From Rhizaria sp. SCN 62-66 (Eukaryota > Rhizaria, unplaced): a stretch of 64,000 nt of DNA. Within the stretch, counting starts at the first letter, position 1. Each line of letters begins with the position of its first letter. The notes below the pieces were generated by a model. The model was not told where the DNA came from. It ran no database searches and worked only from the letters and a program-made list of their open reading frames with translations. The position numbers were made by a program, and so were the translations under genes. This document shows, in pieces, positions 8,601 through 20,659 of the stretch. The DNA lies in contig MEDY01000237.1 in the NCBI GenBank assembly GCA_001724265.1, forward strand, positions 25,271-89,270, in the 5' to 3' direction.

Positions 8601-11275
8601 GTGCCTCTCCTGTAAGTGGCAACGCGTGGGGCGGGGGCATCACCGCGATGGGTCTATGGCGGCTGCTCGAAGGCGTTGCGATGCTGTGCGACGTCGCTGC
8701 TGTGGCCGCGCATGGTGCGCACGCAATGGCCTTAGTCGCAGACGCGATCGAGCGTGTGTGCAGCTGCAACAAACACAATAGTGACAAGGTGCATGTTGAC
8801 AGTGACGTCCTCCGTGCAAGTGGATGCGATTGCGATTGTGGCTGCCGCGACGACGCTGCGGCGACAGAGCTCCGAGCTGCCGCGATTACGTTTGCGAGTG
8901 GGATCGACTCCGCCGCCGTCGCTCAGCTCCGCGACGCTGTCGTCGCGACTGCGGCGACGCTTGTGTGCCCTATCGCGCCCGCCGTCGCGCCGCGCACACG
9001 CGCACTTGCAGCTTCAGCTACGACAACAGTGGTGTTAAGCCCCGCAGCACCTGTATCAGCTGCTGCTGCGGCCGCTGCAGCTGACCAGACTGCTAAAAGG
9101 GTCCCTCGCAAGTCTACAGGAGGAAAACCAACGTCAGCTGCTCGCAGCGAGAGCGGCGCGTCGCAGTTTATGTACCGCGGTCGGCTTCCCAACGGACGGC
9201 CGCTGTTCGTGCGCCGCCCGACTGTAACAACAGTTTCTGATGCTACCGCCGTGCCGACGGACAGTGGCGGCTCTGTTATTGACAGCGGCAATGGCATGAT
9301 TGATGTGGAATCCACCACCGCCAACAACACTGACGCGAACCGAAACAGAGTCGTCAATGTGGATGAGACGTGTGCCGCAGTTGCTGAGGCCACCACCGCC
9401 GTCAATGCGGCTGCTGCTGCCACCGCGGCCGCAGCCTCGCCATCAGCTTTCTTGCTTTCGTCGCCGCAACTGCGACCTGTGCTGCACGCCGCCCGCGCGC
9501 GGCTCGCCTCGGCCGAGGCACGCCTGCGCGGGCTGCTCGCGCTGGTGCGGCGGGCGCTGGGGCCGGGGTACGAGCAAGTCGAGTGGACCGCGGTCTCCGG
9601 CGAGGAGTGGCTCATCGAAATCAAGCGCTCGGTTGTGGATGGCAAGAAATCCGCAGTGTCGAAGGCGGGCAAAAGCAGGGCAACTCTCGCTGGCGATGCC
9701 GTTCTCGGCGCAAACGCTGGTGTTGTTGAAGAGCCGATTGACGTTGCCGCAGTGCTGTCTCAGTGGGAGCGCGTGTCCACGACGCAAAAGGTCGTCCGCT
9801 ACCGTCCCCCCGCCGTCGGCGCCGCGCTGACTGAACTGTCCTCAGCGCGCCTTGCCGTGGCCGCAGCGGCGGCTGACGCGCTTGCGCTCACGGCCACGGG
9901 AGTGGCGGCGCGCGTGGGCCCCGCGGCGCGCCGGCTGCTGCAGAGCGTGCTGGAGATCGACGCGATCGCTGCGCTCGCACAGCTTGCGGCCGAGGAAGGA
10001 TATGTCAAGCCGCGCATTGTGGCGGAGGTAAAGTCGCCACGTGATGACACTGCTGCGGGTTCTCGTGTGATGGCGCGAGATTTGCGGCATGCGATGGTCG
10101 AGTCGCTCATGAAGACGGAAGGCAAGGGGTACTATGTTCCCAACGACTGCGTCCTAGGCTGGGACCTACCTCCTACTACGGACAAGCATCACGAACAAAG
10201 CTCAAATCAACTGCATGACCAGCTGCAGCCGAATCTTAGTCACCAGGCATCCCGTCTCTCCGGCTTCGAGTGGCCGTCGCACGCGCGCGCCCTCGTCGTC
10301 ACAGGCCCGAACATGGGCGGTAAGTCCAGCTACTGCCGCTCCCTTGCACTCGCAGTCATCCTCGCCCAGTGCGGCTCGTTTGTCCCTGCCTCGTCCTTCG
10401 CGCTGGCCCCCGTAGACTCGGTTCTCACGCGCATGGGCGCTTCGGACTCGATTCTGACCGGGAAATCGACGTTCTACACAGAGCTGAGCGAGACTAGCCG
10501 CATTCTCGCCACCGCGACCCCCCGGTCGCTGGTGCTGCTGGACGAGCTGGGCCGCGGCACGAGCACACACGACGGCACCGCGCTGGCGTGGGCCGTGCTC
10601 AGCGACCTCCGCGACCGCTCGCGGTGCCTGACGCTGTTTACGACGCATTACCCGCTGCTGGGCAGGCTCGCGCTGGCGCCGCCGCAGGGACTGGTGAGCA
10701 ACTGCCACGTCGCCTTTGTCGAACGCACGAGCAGCAACACCGGCGGCGCTCATAACACCGTCAAACTGCAGCCGAGTCACTCGCAGGCGAGTTTGAGCTT
10801 GAGCTCTCAGGAGAGTGCAGTTGTTGGCTCGCGCGCCAAGGCCGGCGCCGCCGTGTCGTTTCTGTACCGCGTCCGCGGCGGCCTGTGCCCCCGCAGCTTC
10901 GGCCTCCACGTCGCTCGTCTCGCTGGTCTGCCGCCGCCGGTGCTCGCGGCGGCCGCCGCAGCGAGCGCGCGCGCGGAGGACGACGCGCGGGCGCGGGAAA
11001 GCAGCCGCGCCGTTGCTGTCGCTGCTGAGGCGCTAGCAGCGCTCAAGGCGGCGAAGGCAGCGTTGAGTGAGAGGCGGGCGGCGCAGCCGAGTGGCGACTA
11101 TGGCGAGCAAGAGGATGAAAAGCTCGACTTATGGGTCTTGCTTGATCGTGTCGCACTCGCGAACAACATGGACAGCAATAGTAGCTGTGCGGGCATGAAG
11201 GAGAGGGTTGCGCAAGCACTTTCAACGCTCGAGTGGAACAAAAATAACTCTGGGCTTGGCGCTTCAACCAAATAA
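2633..11275 (+). CDS. MSH3: DNA mismatch repair protein MSH3, greatly expanded (2,880 aa)
   Basis: MutS homologue with MSH3 features. MSH3 pairs with MSH2 (MutS-beta) to recognise insertion/deletion loops. The mismatch-binding domain starts near residue 546 (LTPLERQV) and carries FFEVGYRYRLFG. That is the MSH3 pattern and lacks the Phe-x-Glu of MSH6. Connector-like GYKVGIVRQ is at about 697. The lever/clamp core begins at about 1679. The ABC ATPase has Walker A GPNMGGKSS (about 2558), an Asp-Ser-Ile-Leu/Gly-Lys-Ser-Thr-Phe signature (about 2605) and Walker B LVLLDELGRGTS (about 2633). Known MSH3 proteins are about 900-1,130 residues; the excess is Ala/Ser/Asp-rich inserts in the N-terminus, between domains I and III, and in the clamp. 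The start was set at ATG 2633 because a pyrimidine tract and CCGCAG just upstream look like a 5' UTR intron acceptor. The frame is open upstream to 2561, so a longer N-terminus is possible. The stop is TAA. Confidence 0.9.
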   Translation: MQPQPSAPPASGAANTHLNDDVIDLVSSSSDSEDAMTVPAVKRSRPAGTAGHTAAADSTEVVIDRTTDTTDVSTATTEASDSHAPVTAAQSLTSAIFSLDRFRAVLTSQQTKRSAATAHPAPAPAAAPPVPAAATPAPAVPAPAARSAHVFAAAAAQGTASSGSWWRQPSASATAASLSAVVAATPAVSNTTNTSLAGAAYAVAVADTADAGNDVLGNMMVSAHPVKAPAKKPAKTAAAAAAVAAAAAADGAASAAKGAKATGAMKKPAAAAAAAFVPEPTAAAATASKSKGTAKPATAVAGFNNANSVKPAVGKFGNTVDAKSLNMGEGLNANGAAPNGFWRPGDAPYTPSARSIKRAEKYKREMATRVAARQAALDGLSLFTVAPESALKFEALADRARGEIVSSADAGANAVNMIDTDDVAIVGAAADAEAVSRKDGDDDATAAAVTAAAAAAAAAAADNEPVVFFNTDEDLATAAAPVHVPVASAQHTKKETLPPPPLLLCPTPLLVFPIVPPPSLLTAASLACFLPPVLSLTATSPNLSVLTPLERQVRALKLAHPSLVLFFEVGYRYRLFGPDAQIAAALLHVQCVRDGEGSAAKPVLVSAGPTENDKVGIDAKARVVNIDVARSTRLVWKSFDAVKALKMGSLAARDAARKEAAKEPIVEQLDKPTNGRYMAASVPTVRGNIALQAFLKAGYKVGIVRQRAELKPRAEAKPRSKKGSNVSQSRVGDDDENKPIITFDDDNDASDDADDVGDGGDKAIRRKNDSSNRSDFQAHSRTQTQTTVQPQSAAEGESSWGVLTASAAGAATALNDTTLRSASGSVLDVNGVSSAGSKKGTVVYVRYLERIFSPSTYFTPPSVPLALTLGGTDAASAGAQSKAAAVAAAAAAVAAAGAGADSGAARWVLSLIELPTAHSHIAAHSRLQGVPAALSQVVHSHYSTATTTSGANRHSKRSVAVAVALCAVDVVSGRVVWDVWRESQAVLAQGQAATTQTEQANTATPSNVFSDRTGLQGRLDFLAPREIVLFSLPSNILDHSNESSDTATSRASASVLTPVDPLAIPADSPLAATATALELALSALPRPAVTVGTAACLARMYAPSWPSVTISSRDSDRGSDHEQARGHDPERALWGVTGSPRGLLAACARAQAVGAWGELTTLLSAKIARVRAEEEELESRLASRLVKSSFQCKGGKTRAPPKLIDIDHFKYSDDYEPDASSDSAIDGDEVFSDDEDAEANHVAALGMNGRGSDSDDDKPGSQTRGRGTSASLSEAASAFARGSVQHPDSALLPPFAAAVFSPNSRLLTVPLHTGRATSAASTATNAAIATHGQLASASARVPVAVELLPPAATAALFPAQATAASATEATEATDVLVRLVKARLVAAVTVASVANNIANTIANNNSSDSNTSASARVNGGVNEVRSNSDAVATVVASLLSQHQHSHGHKYATALHYAAMAIVTALALPAPAALAAAALVTHLSLLSVTPRTATTVAPTGVVTVAASDNPFAVSCDSNNGSGENRRKDKSDNELWGTASVLGDAFLAAGAHILVSGTRATAAAAAETDSAAAMTGAALVQRMAWHAPVKPRRTQSQKAAQSSSLSRLQPQSQAQMASDTAKRDEKAMGATDAESDADVSSSDTDTDDNEGGDNGAYNARHARSQSQSHVNASFGSFPLDADTIVNLSLLPSPLCPPGHSALDLLCRHARSPATAALLRAWLLRPLSAPALIRARHAAVAVARAALAPAATVAAFSAVSDRAYSGRVDVLCSRCESHSSTSGRANASAMSSSSASASADVAAVCSRSLGWLCDPLSDATETLLPRGLPASAAARGADPVAAALAYALGAGPAADARGAGPREAEQREAAVWAAWARKCLTVTRGSAPKLGNAEASAVGDGSVCAPPTDVNAPRTQSQSRCQSQLPPLLPVTESLLSHFAPLGAAPWLRRVRACLPLLPDIASALAAAASATPATFSAFIASSTSGVSTSNVSASPVSGNAWGGGITAMGLWRLLEGVAMLCDVAAVAAHGAHAMALVADAIERVCSCNKHNSDKVHVDSDVLRASGCDCDCGCRDDAAATELRAAAITFASGIDSAAVAQLRDAVVATAATLVCPIAPAVAPRTRALAASATTTVVLSPAAPVSAAAAAAAADQTAKRVPRKSTGGKPTSAARSESGASQFMYRGRLPNGRPLFVRRPTVTTVSDATAVPTDSGGSVIDSGNGMIDVESTTANNTDANRNRVVNVDETCAAVAEATTAVNAAAAATAAAASPSAFLLSSPQLRPVLHAARARLASAEARLRGLLALVRRALGPGYEQVEWTAVSGEEWLIEIKRSVVDGKKSAVSKAGKSRATLAGDAVLGANAGVVEEPIDVAAVLSQWERVSTTQKVVRYRPPAVGAALTELSSARLAVAAAAADALALTATGVAARVGPAARRLLQSVLEIDAIAALAQLAAEEGYVKPRIVAEVKSPRDDTAAGSRVMARDLRHAMVESLMKTEGKGYYVPNDCVLGWDLPPTTDKHHEQSSNQLHDQLQPNLSHQASRLSGFEWPSHARALVVTGPNMGGKSSYCRSLALAVILAQCGSFVPASSFALAPVDSVLTRMGASDSILTGKSTFYTELSETSRILATATPRSLVLLDELGRGTSTHDGTALAWAVLSDLRDRSRCLTLFTTHYPLLGRLALAPPQGLVSNCHVAFVERTSSNTGGAHNTVKLQPSHSQASLSLSSQESAVVGSRAKAGAAVSFLYRVRGGLCPRSFGLHVARLAGLPPPVLAAAAAASARAEDDARARESSRAVAVAAEALAALKAAKAALSERRAAQPSGDYGEQEDEKLDLWVLLDRVALANNMDSNSSCAGMKERVAQALSTLEWNKNNSGLGASTK

Positions 11276-13045
11276 TCAAACGGTTTGACCACAATATGGA
11301 GCGCACAAAGATCACGTTTATGATTTGACAAATTGTGTTACAGATACTTTAGAACTCACTCTACCATAGACTACGTAGACAGTACGTACTGACAATGTGC
11401 TAAATAAAAGTTTTCGTTTTTTCGAACCAAGATGAAGTTTCTTTGTATGACGTTGAGTTAAATGTTAATGGCACAAATGTGGTGTTCTGATTTGCGAGCA
11501 GCGTGTGACGATTGATAGAAGAATTGTCCACAGCGATGTGAGCCCTTTTATAACTGTTGTTGTCATAATGAGAGGAGATGGATAATATAGTGTCTTAGAA
11601 GGGGTACGCCTTAAAACATATCTGTGTGTCGTCAAGAGTTCACAAGACGGCAATATGACAAAACGTAAACTGAAATGAAAAAAAAAAAAAATGAAACGCA
11701 GAAACGCATTGTGGTCGCAACAACCTGTACGCGAAAAGTGCCATGAAAATGGAGGCTTGTCCACTGCTGCGAAAGACGCACGTGAAATTACCGGTACGAA
11801 CAATTTGATGTACGCAGATAAAAATATACCAATTGAAACATCAGCACAAACGCGAGTGCAGCGTGAAAGCGACAAATGTGACAAACAAGCAAACAAACAA
11901 CAAACACGGAACGAATGCAAAATATACTGAATATATCTTAAGACTAGGAGGATCAAAAGCAAATGCAGATCACAGACACAAACCATAGACAAAGACAAAG
12001 AACTAGGGAAACAGTTGCGTGAACAACATAGAATAACAGAGGCAAAAAAAAAAATAACTAAACGCGTAAGTATACAGAAACAAAGCCAAAAAAGAAACAG
12101 GGAGAAAGGCATAGACTGAGTGGGAGACGGATATGGAAACGCGAAACTCTGGTGTGTTACACACGCTTTAGCTCATTTGAGAAGCTACATTGCTGATACT
12201 AAGCACTAAGACGTACAGTATTAAGGAAGCGACCCGCAAAACAAGCTAACGTGGTCCAGTAACACAGACACAGACACATACTACCGAGATCACAGACAAA
12301 GCACACAGACAGACACAGACGAGCACTCGCACAAACACAAGGCACACTGCACACCAGCACCGAGTCAAAGGCAAAGCAACCACGAAAGCGCGCAAGCACG
12401 CCGTGCAGGCAGGTTGGTTTGAATCTCTGCATGATGAAAGTAGATATAACGAGTGAGTCAAGTTTTAAATGCGAGCAAGTGTGTTCATAATAATTGAGAG
12501 TCGTAATGATGAAAGATTGTAAGCTGAAGATAGCGAAGCAAACATAATGGGGGAAGAGTGGCAAGAAATCGAAAGATAGCAAAAAAGCGAAAGAACGATG
12601 TGTACACGTGATAGTTACTCGTGGGTTAAACAATGGCTATCAAAGAAAGAGTGGTAAAGACATGATATATGTAATTACTATGAGATAGGAACTGCGATGA
12701 ATCCAAAATGACTGCGTGACACACACACAGACAAGAAAAAACTTCGCGAGAACAAAGTGTCTTCGTGAGCCCGAAGAGCGACAAAAATGACAGCAAGTAC
12801 AACACGACAGCAGCAGTAGGAGCAGCAGCTGCAGCAGCAGCAGCAGCAGCAGTTGAGCAGTAGCAGAGAAACAGCACAAAGCAACCTACAACAATAGAAG
12901 AGCCTCTTAAGCAACAAAGCGGAACGTGACAATGCTAACAACTTGTTGTCATGTGACCTGCCATTTGATGTTGATAAGTGTGCTGTCTTCAAATGCGCAT
13001 TTGCGTGTGTGTGCAATCTGTCAAACACATGTGTTTGTCTTACTC
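11276..13045. other. Convergent 3' flanks of MSH3 and the kinase gene
   Basis: This 1.77-kb spacer lies between two convergent genes. From about 11650 to 12900 the + strand is A/purine-rich, so a kinase transcript would be T/pyrimidine-rich here, as behind the ceramide synthases. This suggests a long 3' UTR on the minus strand. A short CAG/CTG run sits near 12823-12855. Open frames on both strands have biased composition and no recognisable domains. Confidence 0.5.
11403..11408 (+). terminator. Candidate polyadenylation signal for MSH3
   Basis: AATAAA lies about 128 nt downstream of the MSH3 TAA, in AT-rich sequence. The position is typical for a eukaryotic poly(A) signal. It was placed by motif only. 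Confidence 0.4.
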
Positions 13046-15669
13046 TCAGAAGTCAGCGTCCCAGTTGCTTCCATCGTCGACATAGGGCTCGAAAGCACCA
13101 ACATCGGCGCTAAACGACTCGAAGTTGGACAGATCCGTGTTGTCGCGCACGGCGGGCGTCTGCGGTGGGCGCAGCTGCTTCTGGATCAGCGCGTCCCAGT
13201 CCAGGGTGGCAAACCAAGAGTGAATCTTGATGAGCTTAGCGCCGCCCTTGACGACACCGAGACGCTTGGTCGCCTTGTGATTCAACAGCCTACGAGAGAG
13301 AGAAGAGAGAGCGAAATAAGAAATAAACAAAATGTGAGCGAATATCAAAGAAAACAAAATCCACAATACGTATCAAACAGTCTGAATTTACAATAATTCA
13401 CAAGCATCATGGAAAAGGGGACGTACTTCTTAATAAGCGAGAGCGCCTCCTTGGAGAAATGCGCGGGGAACTGGATGACGCCGTCCATGATCTTGCTGTA
13501 TGTGCGCATGGGATCCTCGTCGTAGAAGGGCGGGTACGAGGCCAGCATCTCGAAGACGAAGATACCCACGGTCCACCAGTCGACGCCCATGCCGTGGCCG
13601 GCACCCGCGACGATCTCGGGCGCGAGGTAGTCCGGCGTGCCACACAGGGTGAAGGTGCGGCCGTCGCCGACCTCCTTGGCGAAACCAAAGTCTGTGACCT
13701 TGACGTACCCCGCGGCGTCAAGCAGCAGGTTCTCGGGCTTGAGGTCGCGGTAGATGATCCCGCGTGCGTGCATGCTCTCAAATGCGAGCACGACGCTGGC
13801 GGCGTAGAAGCGCGCCGTGCCCTCGTCGAATAGCGAGCGGTGGCGCAGCAGCGTGAAGAGCTCGCCGCCGAGCACCGCGTCGAGCAGGAAGTACAGCCGG
13901 TGCTGGTCGCGGTACGTCTGCCACAGGCGCACCAGGAACGGATGCTGCAGCGACATCATCACGCGCTTCTCGGACAGGATGTGGCTCTGCTGGCCGCTGG
14001 CCGCGATCTGCGCCTTGGAGACGGCCTTGAGCGCGTACGTCTGCTGCGTGCGCCGGTCCTGCACCAGCTGCACGTAGCCGAAGGACCCGCGGCCGAGCGT
14101 GCCCAGCACTTTGAGCGAGTCCATGGGCACGCCCGCGAAGCCCGGGGAGACGGTGCCGACGGGACCGGCGTTGGTCACCGCCGCCGCGCCCCCGGCCCCG
14201 GCGCCGGCGCCAGTGGCGGCGGCCGCCAGGATCGCCGACTTGCGCTCGTCCTCGGCCGACGACCCCGCGGCGGCTTGCAGTGCCTGCGCCTGCGACTGGG
14301 CCGACTGGGATCCGCCGGCAGCAGTGGAGTCGGCCGCGGCGGCCGCGGCGGCCGCCTGCTGCTGCTGCTGGCGGTCGCTCTCGATCTTGGCCTTAGCGGC
14401 GGTGGCGTCGAGCGAGTGCGTGCGCACCGATGACTCGACCTGGTTGTCCTCCTGGATCTTGGCCTTCATGATGTCCTCGAGTGGACCCAGCAGCAGCGAA
14501 AATGCGTTGCGGTCGAGCTTGAGCAGCCGGCAGTCGGTCTGCGTCGTGACCGTGGCGGCGCGCAGCTCCTTGTTCAGCAGCGCGCGCTCGCCGAAGTAGC
14601 CGCCGGGCTTGATGACGTTGACGTGCACGGCCTCGGTGGCGTTGGGCGCGAGCTTGGAGACGGTGAGTTCGCCCTCGAACACGAGGTACATGCAGTCGCC
14701 CACCGAGTCCTGACGGAAGATAAGCTGCCCCGCGCGCACAAACACTTCGTCCAGCGCCTCGGCGATCTTGGCGCGCTCGTACTCGGCCAGCGGTTGCAGC
14801 AGTGGCACCTTTTGCAGGAAGCTGACGTAGGCCTTGTACTTGCGCTCCGAGAGGTCCGTGACGACACGGCGGAAGGTGAAGCGGTCGATGACCCACACCA
14901 CGGCGTCGGAGACTGCGGTGACCGTGGCGGCGCGGGGCGAGTTGTACAACAGCGCCAGCTCGCCGAAGAGCGTCCCGCGGCCACGCGTGGCGACCTTGCG
15001 GCCGTGCACGAAGACGTGGAACTCGCCAGTCTCGACCACGTAGAGGTTGTCGCCCAGGTCGCCCTGCACGATCGCGTTCTCCCCCGAGCGGAAGGTCCAG
15101 CGGTACATCTCGCGGATCACCGAGTCCTTGTGCGCGGCGTCCATGCCCATGAACAGCACGTTGTCCTGCACGGCGCGCATGACGAGGTTGTGTTGCGCGG
15201 GGGTCTTTGTGCGCACCGCGTCCTTGGGGATCTTGGGTGCAGATCGGGTGAGCCCGGACGAGACGGCCTGGCGCTTGGCGAACTGCACGTTAAGGCGCTC
15301 CTTGGAGAAGACGGAAAAGAAGTTTGCCTGGTCGAGGTAGAGGCACTCTGCGGGGCCCTTAACGACCTTGACGGTGGCGCCGCGGGGCGCGTTGCCGATG
15401 AGACCGGCCTCGCCGAAGTAGTCGCCCGGGTTCAGACGGCCGATTTCGACCTCAGCGTCACTCTCAGTCGCGCGGCGGAGCACGGAGGCCTCGCCCGTGA
15501 TGATGATGTAAAAGCCGTTCGAGGCATCGCCCTGGGTGATGATGTTTGAGCCGACCGGGAAGGATTGAGTGACAACAAGACCTGCGAGCTTGACGCGATC
15601 GCCGTCGGTGAGTTGTTTCAAAACCGGCACGTTCTTCAGCACAGCTGCGACACGCTCCAGCGTGCTCAT
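13046..15669 (-). CDS. Cyclic-nucleotide-dependent protein kinase (PKG architecture), three CNB domains plus AGC kinase
   Basis: Exons 13427-15669 and 13046-13289 are joined in phase across a GTACGT...CGTAG intron, giving 828 residues and a TGA stop. Three cyclic-nucleotide-binding domains come first, with phosphate-binding cassettes FGEAGLIGNAPRGATV (about 85), FGELALLYNSPRAATV (about 236) and FGERALLNKELRAATV (about 360). A Gln/Ala-rich linker follows (about 400-490). The Ser/Thr kinase has a glycine loop GRGSFG (about 521), ALKAVSK lysine (about 545), YRDLKPEN (about 638), DFG (about 660) and GTPDYLAPE (about 677). The AGC tail ends in NWDADF, like the GWDIDF end of animal PKGs. Upstream in-frame sequence to 15837 is AT-rich and probably UTR or intron, so MSTLERV is taken as the start. 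All cassettes have Ala or Gly where PKGs usually have the cGMP-selective Thr, so the ligand is uncertain. Confidence 0.92.
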
Positions 15670-16246
15670 TGTGCCTGAAAGGGGGTGCGGGAACAGCAGG
15701 AATGAGCAAATGTGAGCACGGCAAAGGGATAAAAGGTGATGGGGGCAAGAGAGGGAAAAACTGCCCGCCCCTAATTTAGAAGAGAAGATATGTCTCTCAA
15801 CACATTGAGTCGATGCCGTCATATATGAAAAATGCATAATTCATTCGTCAAAATAATCGAGAAGATTGCTTCTTTGCAGCGAAATCGACCATGCATCGAG
15901 CACATCCATATCTTAAACAGCCCCTCATGACGAGTTTGTCGAGCTTGCTTGGTCAGTAAGCGGACACATGAACATGTACTGTTAATCGTCCTTATCGTTG
16001 GCAAAACAATGACTAGTGGTTTAAAAAAACTATGTGAAATGGAAAGATACAGTACTAGTTGATAGGCGCGCGCAGTTTTATTTTCCTCTGAAACGACACT
16101 CAAAGTGAGGTTGAGCTAAAGAGTCGGGAGAGCGATTCAGATGTTGATAAAGGCATTTAACGGCATACGTAAGGAGTGTCGGGATGTCTTTGCTTGGTGT
16201 AAAACCTTATGGGCTGTATTTTAGGATTCTAGAGTGGATAACCAAT
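15670..16246. other. Intergenic region, kinase promoter and eL43 3' flank
   Basis: This 577-bp spacer separates two leftward genes. The 170 bases next to the kinase ATG are moderately GC-rich and pyrimidine-rich on the sense strand, which fits a 5' UTR or a 5' intron. The remainder is AT-rich. No further gene or repeat was recognised. Confidence 0.5.
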
Positions 16247-17740
<1,494 letters not shown>

Positions 17741-19167
17741 TCAACAAGTGGTCTGCTGTAATGCGGGCTGGGTGCTGCCCTTGCCAAACTCTTTGCTGCC
17801 CTTGCGACGCAGCTTCAACTCCTGGCTCATCTTGCGGCTTCTACGGTCGCGCTTGCTGTTGCTGTTGTTGCTCTCGTCGTCGTCGCCCTCACTGGCGTCG
17901 GCGCTGGCGCTGCCGCTCTCAGTCTCGCCCTCCCCCTCGCCCTCGTCGTCCGAGGCGCCCTCGTAAGCGTCGGCGCCGGCGTCGTGGAGGCTGTCGGATG
18001 TGATCGCGCGGTACAGGATCTTAAGCAGGAGCCCGAACCACCAGATGTGAAGCACGACGAGTACTGAGAGCAGTACGTTGCACGTCACGGCGCTGATGTA
18101 GAAGCGCGTGTATTCGGCCGTCCAGTCGCCCAGTAGGGCCTTCATGCGCGTGGCCAGCGTGAGCGAGCCGTCGGGGAAGGTCGTGGCCGCCGTGGTGGCG
18201 AGTGACGGCAGCGTGCCGCGGCCAATGACGGAAAAGGGGAAGAGGTACAGCCGGAAGTAGCTCCACAGCGACAGGGTAAGCGCGAACGAGAGCTCGACGA
18301 TGAACCAGCCTGCACGGCCGTCCAGACGCAGATAATTACTCATTTTGAGCAGGTCGATGCCGATGTCGGAGATGTCGTGAATGAAAAGCACAACGGCACC
18401 GACCTTAAAGTCGTTGTTGGCGTAAGCAAGCGCGACGAGGCCGATAGTCGCTAAATGGTGGATATACATGGCGAAATAATCCTTGTGGGCGTGCGCGTCG
18501 CTGTTAAACCGGTGCGAGATGCAAGTAAACACCCAGACGGCCATTTGCGCGACAAAGAGCATCCGCAGCGACGTCTTAGGCGTGAAATCCTCCGGGTTGG
18601 GGAAGAAACACAACCAGGGCTTCGCGATCCAGGGCTCGCCCCAGAGCACGTAGGCCTCGGCGGTGGCCATGCTGGCGTGAATCACGAGCTGCCACGCCGC
18701 GCCGGTAAACTTGGCGCGTGCGGCGCGGCGGCGCAGCGGGTGGGAAAAGGGCGCGGCCGCGAGCCAGCGCGCTGAGACGACTCTGAACATGACGGTTTCG
18801 CAGAACCAGTGCGTCAGGCGCACGGCCGCCGCGGTGGCGCCCAGCATGAAGAGGAAGAAAAACAGGTCGTGTGGGTTTGTCATCGCCAGGGTGTACAGGA
18901 TGTAGAGGGTCTCGGCAGCGAAAGTGCCTGTGAGCAGGAAATCACCTATAGAGAAGAAAATGCAGTCGAGGTGTGGTGTTCAGTGCGTGGAGGGGGAGTT
19001 AGAAATGAGTGATTCCGAGATGAAGATTGCCTTAAATGGGCGTGAAACCTATTTCTAGCTTACGATAGCCTGATGTATGAATGATACACTTGCTTTAAGC
19101 ACGTACTGAGGGGGGTAATCTGACTTAGGGCGCGGGAAGTGCTCTTACGAGCGCCGCTACGCATCAT
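17741..19167 (-). CDS. Ceramide synthase, TLC/Lag1 family, paralogue A
   Basis: Exons 19107-19167 and 17741-18945 are joined across a GTACGT...CTATAG intron, giving 421 residues and a TGA stop. Ceramide synthases N-acylate sphingoid bases with acyl-CoA in the ER membrane. The Lag1 motif is clear: YIHHLATIGL with the paired catalytic histidines (about 183-184), then IHDISDIGIDLLKMSNYL, matching the family HDxSD...K...NY block. Several hydrophobic segments flank it. No homeobox domain precedes the TLC region. The C-terminus is acidic then basic (about 345-421), typical of a cytosolic tail. Exon 1 encodes MMRSGARKS..., and all three paralogues begin MMR with an intron at the same place. This copy is the most divergent of the three and lacks their VGLPTRRKLG tail. 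Confidence 0.9.
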
Positions 19168-20659
19168 CCTGTCTGTTGGAGCTTTAGGTAGTTAAACGCC
19201 GTCAAACGTTTGCAAAATGCCATGAAATCGAAATATGTTATCCGTGAGTCATATTTTTAATCTGTTATTGGTGTTATTTTTTGAATATACAAGTATCCAT
19301 ATAAATTTTCTGCGTCTTATGATGGGGCGACAGACTATGGTTCGGGGGATTCGGGGTCTCACTAAATAAGCCTACCACACAATTTAAACGCACTAGAAAT
19401 GCAGTTTAATAATACGATCACTAGAAACACAAGTATTGGGATCTGTTAATTAAAGTTTAAAGCCGTTAATATGGGTGTCTACAGAGATATATGCGTGTTT
19501 AGGTCTGTGGCCGAATGACGAAGTGCAGTGACGTTCGCGGAGTGGGTCTACCTCCAGTTAAAACTCAGCCTGTGGTCAGCATAACAAAACACCGTTTAAC
19601 GACGCATTAATTCGTGTCATTAAAAATTTATGGCATTAATTCAATAAACCCGCCTGTGGGCTGTTTGTAAAACGCATATAAATCTGGAGTCGAAAGTTTG
19701 CTATGCTAAAACAAGTCCTTTAAAGATGCGTTGGCGGTTACGAGCAACAGGTTGATGACGACTATTGACTGAAAGAAAGAAGGCATACGAAATCAAAAAT
19801 CTTTGTATTGGCGATGAACACACGTTACTGTTGAATAAAATGATGTAGTTCTAGGAAAACACAATTACGATGCAACGCCTGTTATGGAGCTTCCTCTTTC
19901 TGGATATATTCGCGGTCGTGTCAGAATGTCTGACAAGCGACGACAACAAACACAACAAAAGACAGACAGCTGAAGACAAGGCATAAAACATATCGGAACA
20001 TGTACAGTATGTACATGTCGTATCATTGACACATTCATGAACAAAAGAACGGCACACTCACAACGAAGTAAGCTGGTGGAGCTCTGGAGCGTGACGGAGC
20101 GAATGATACATTTTGAGAATAGGTTAAGACACAAAGTGAAAGCGAGCGAGAAAAGAACATTGCACTGAATACACAAAGTTAAGCCAAGACCCAATGGATA
20201 AAGAAAAAAATGACATGCACATTCCATTGAAGTGTTTGCTTGTTAAAATGATAAGCTTAAGAAAGGGAAACACAGATACAGACACAATGTGATACGATAC
20301 AACGGCAGCGACAAGCGGCTCAAAAGAATACGGAAATACGTAATACTGTCTAACACTGGCTGTAGTCAATGAACTTAGAGGAAACTCTTGGTCTGGTACT
20401 GGTATTAACGGTAGTGCAACAAAGACGATATTGTTGGTGGTGTTGTTGAAGCTGCTGAAAATGTTTGTTGATATTGTGAAAAGAACAACGACAAGCAAGA
20501 TGAGCTTATTGATTAATTGGGATTATTACTCGAGGATAAAACGCACAGAAATCAAAATGAAACAGAATGACGCATACATACACACACAAATAAGAACAAA
20601 ACACGAAGAAAAAAAAAATCAAATCACGAGCCTAAAAGCATGCTTGAAGGGTGCCATTC
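19168..20659. other. 1.5-kb AT-rich spacer between ceramide synthases A and B
   Basis: The half near gene A (19170-19850) is AT-rich and featureless, the likely promoter. The half near gene B (19860-20655) is A-rich on the + strand, hence T/pyrimidine-rich in the gene B sense, which suggests a long 3' UTR. No RNA gene, transposon or credible coding region was seen. Confidence 0.5.

Noticed and set aside
8580-8622. Three GTAAGT strings within 40 bases in MSH3, suggesting alternative donors
   Set aside because: Placed introns here use GTACG donors. The strings are simply Val-Ser codons in an open frame, and no acceptor-bounded intron is needed.
12199-12877. Minus-strand frames with Leu/Cys/Val-rich products resembling membrane proteins
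   Set aside because: The composition follows the T/C-rich strand of the kinase 3' flank. There is no start context, domain or conserved pattern.
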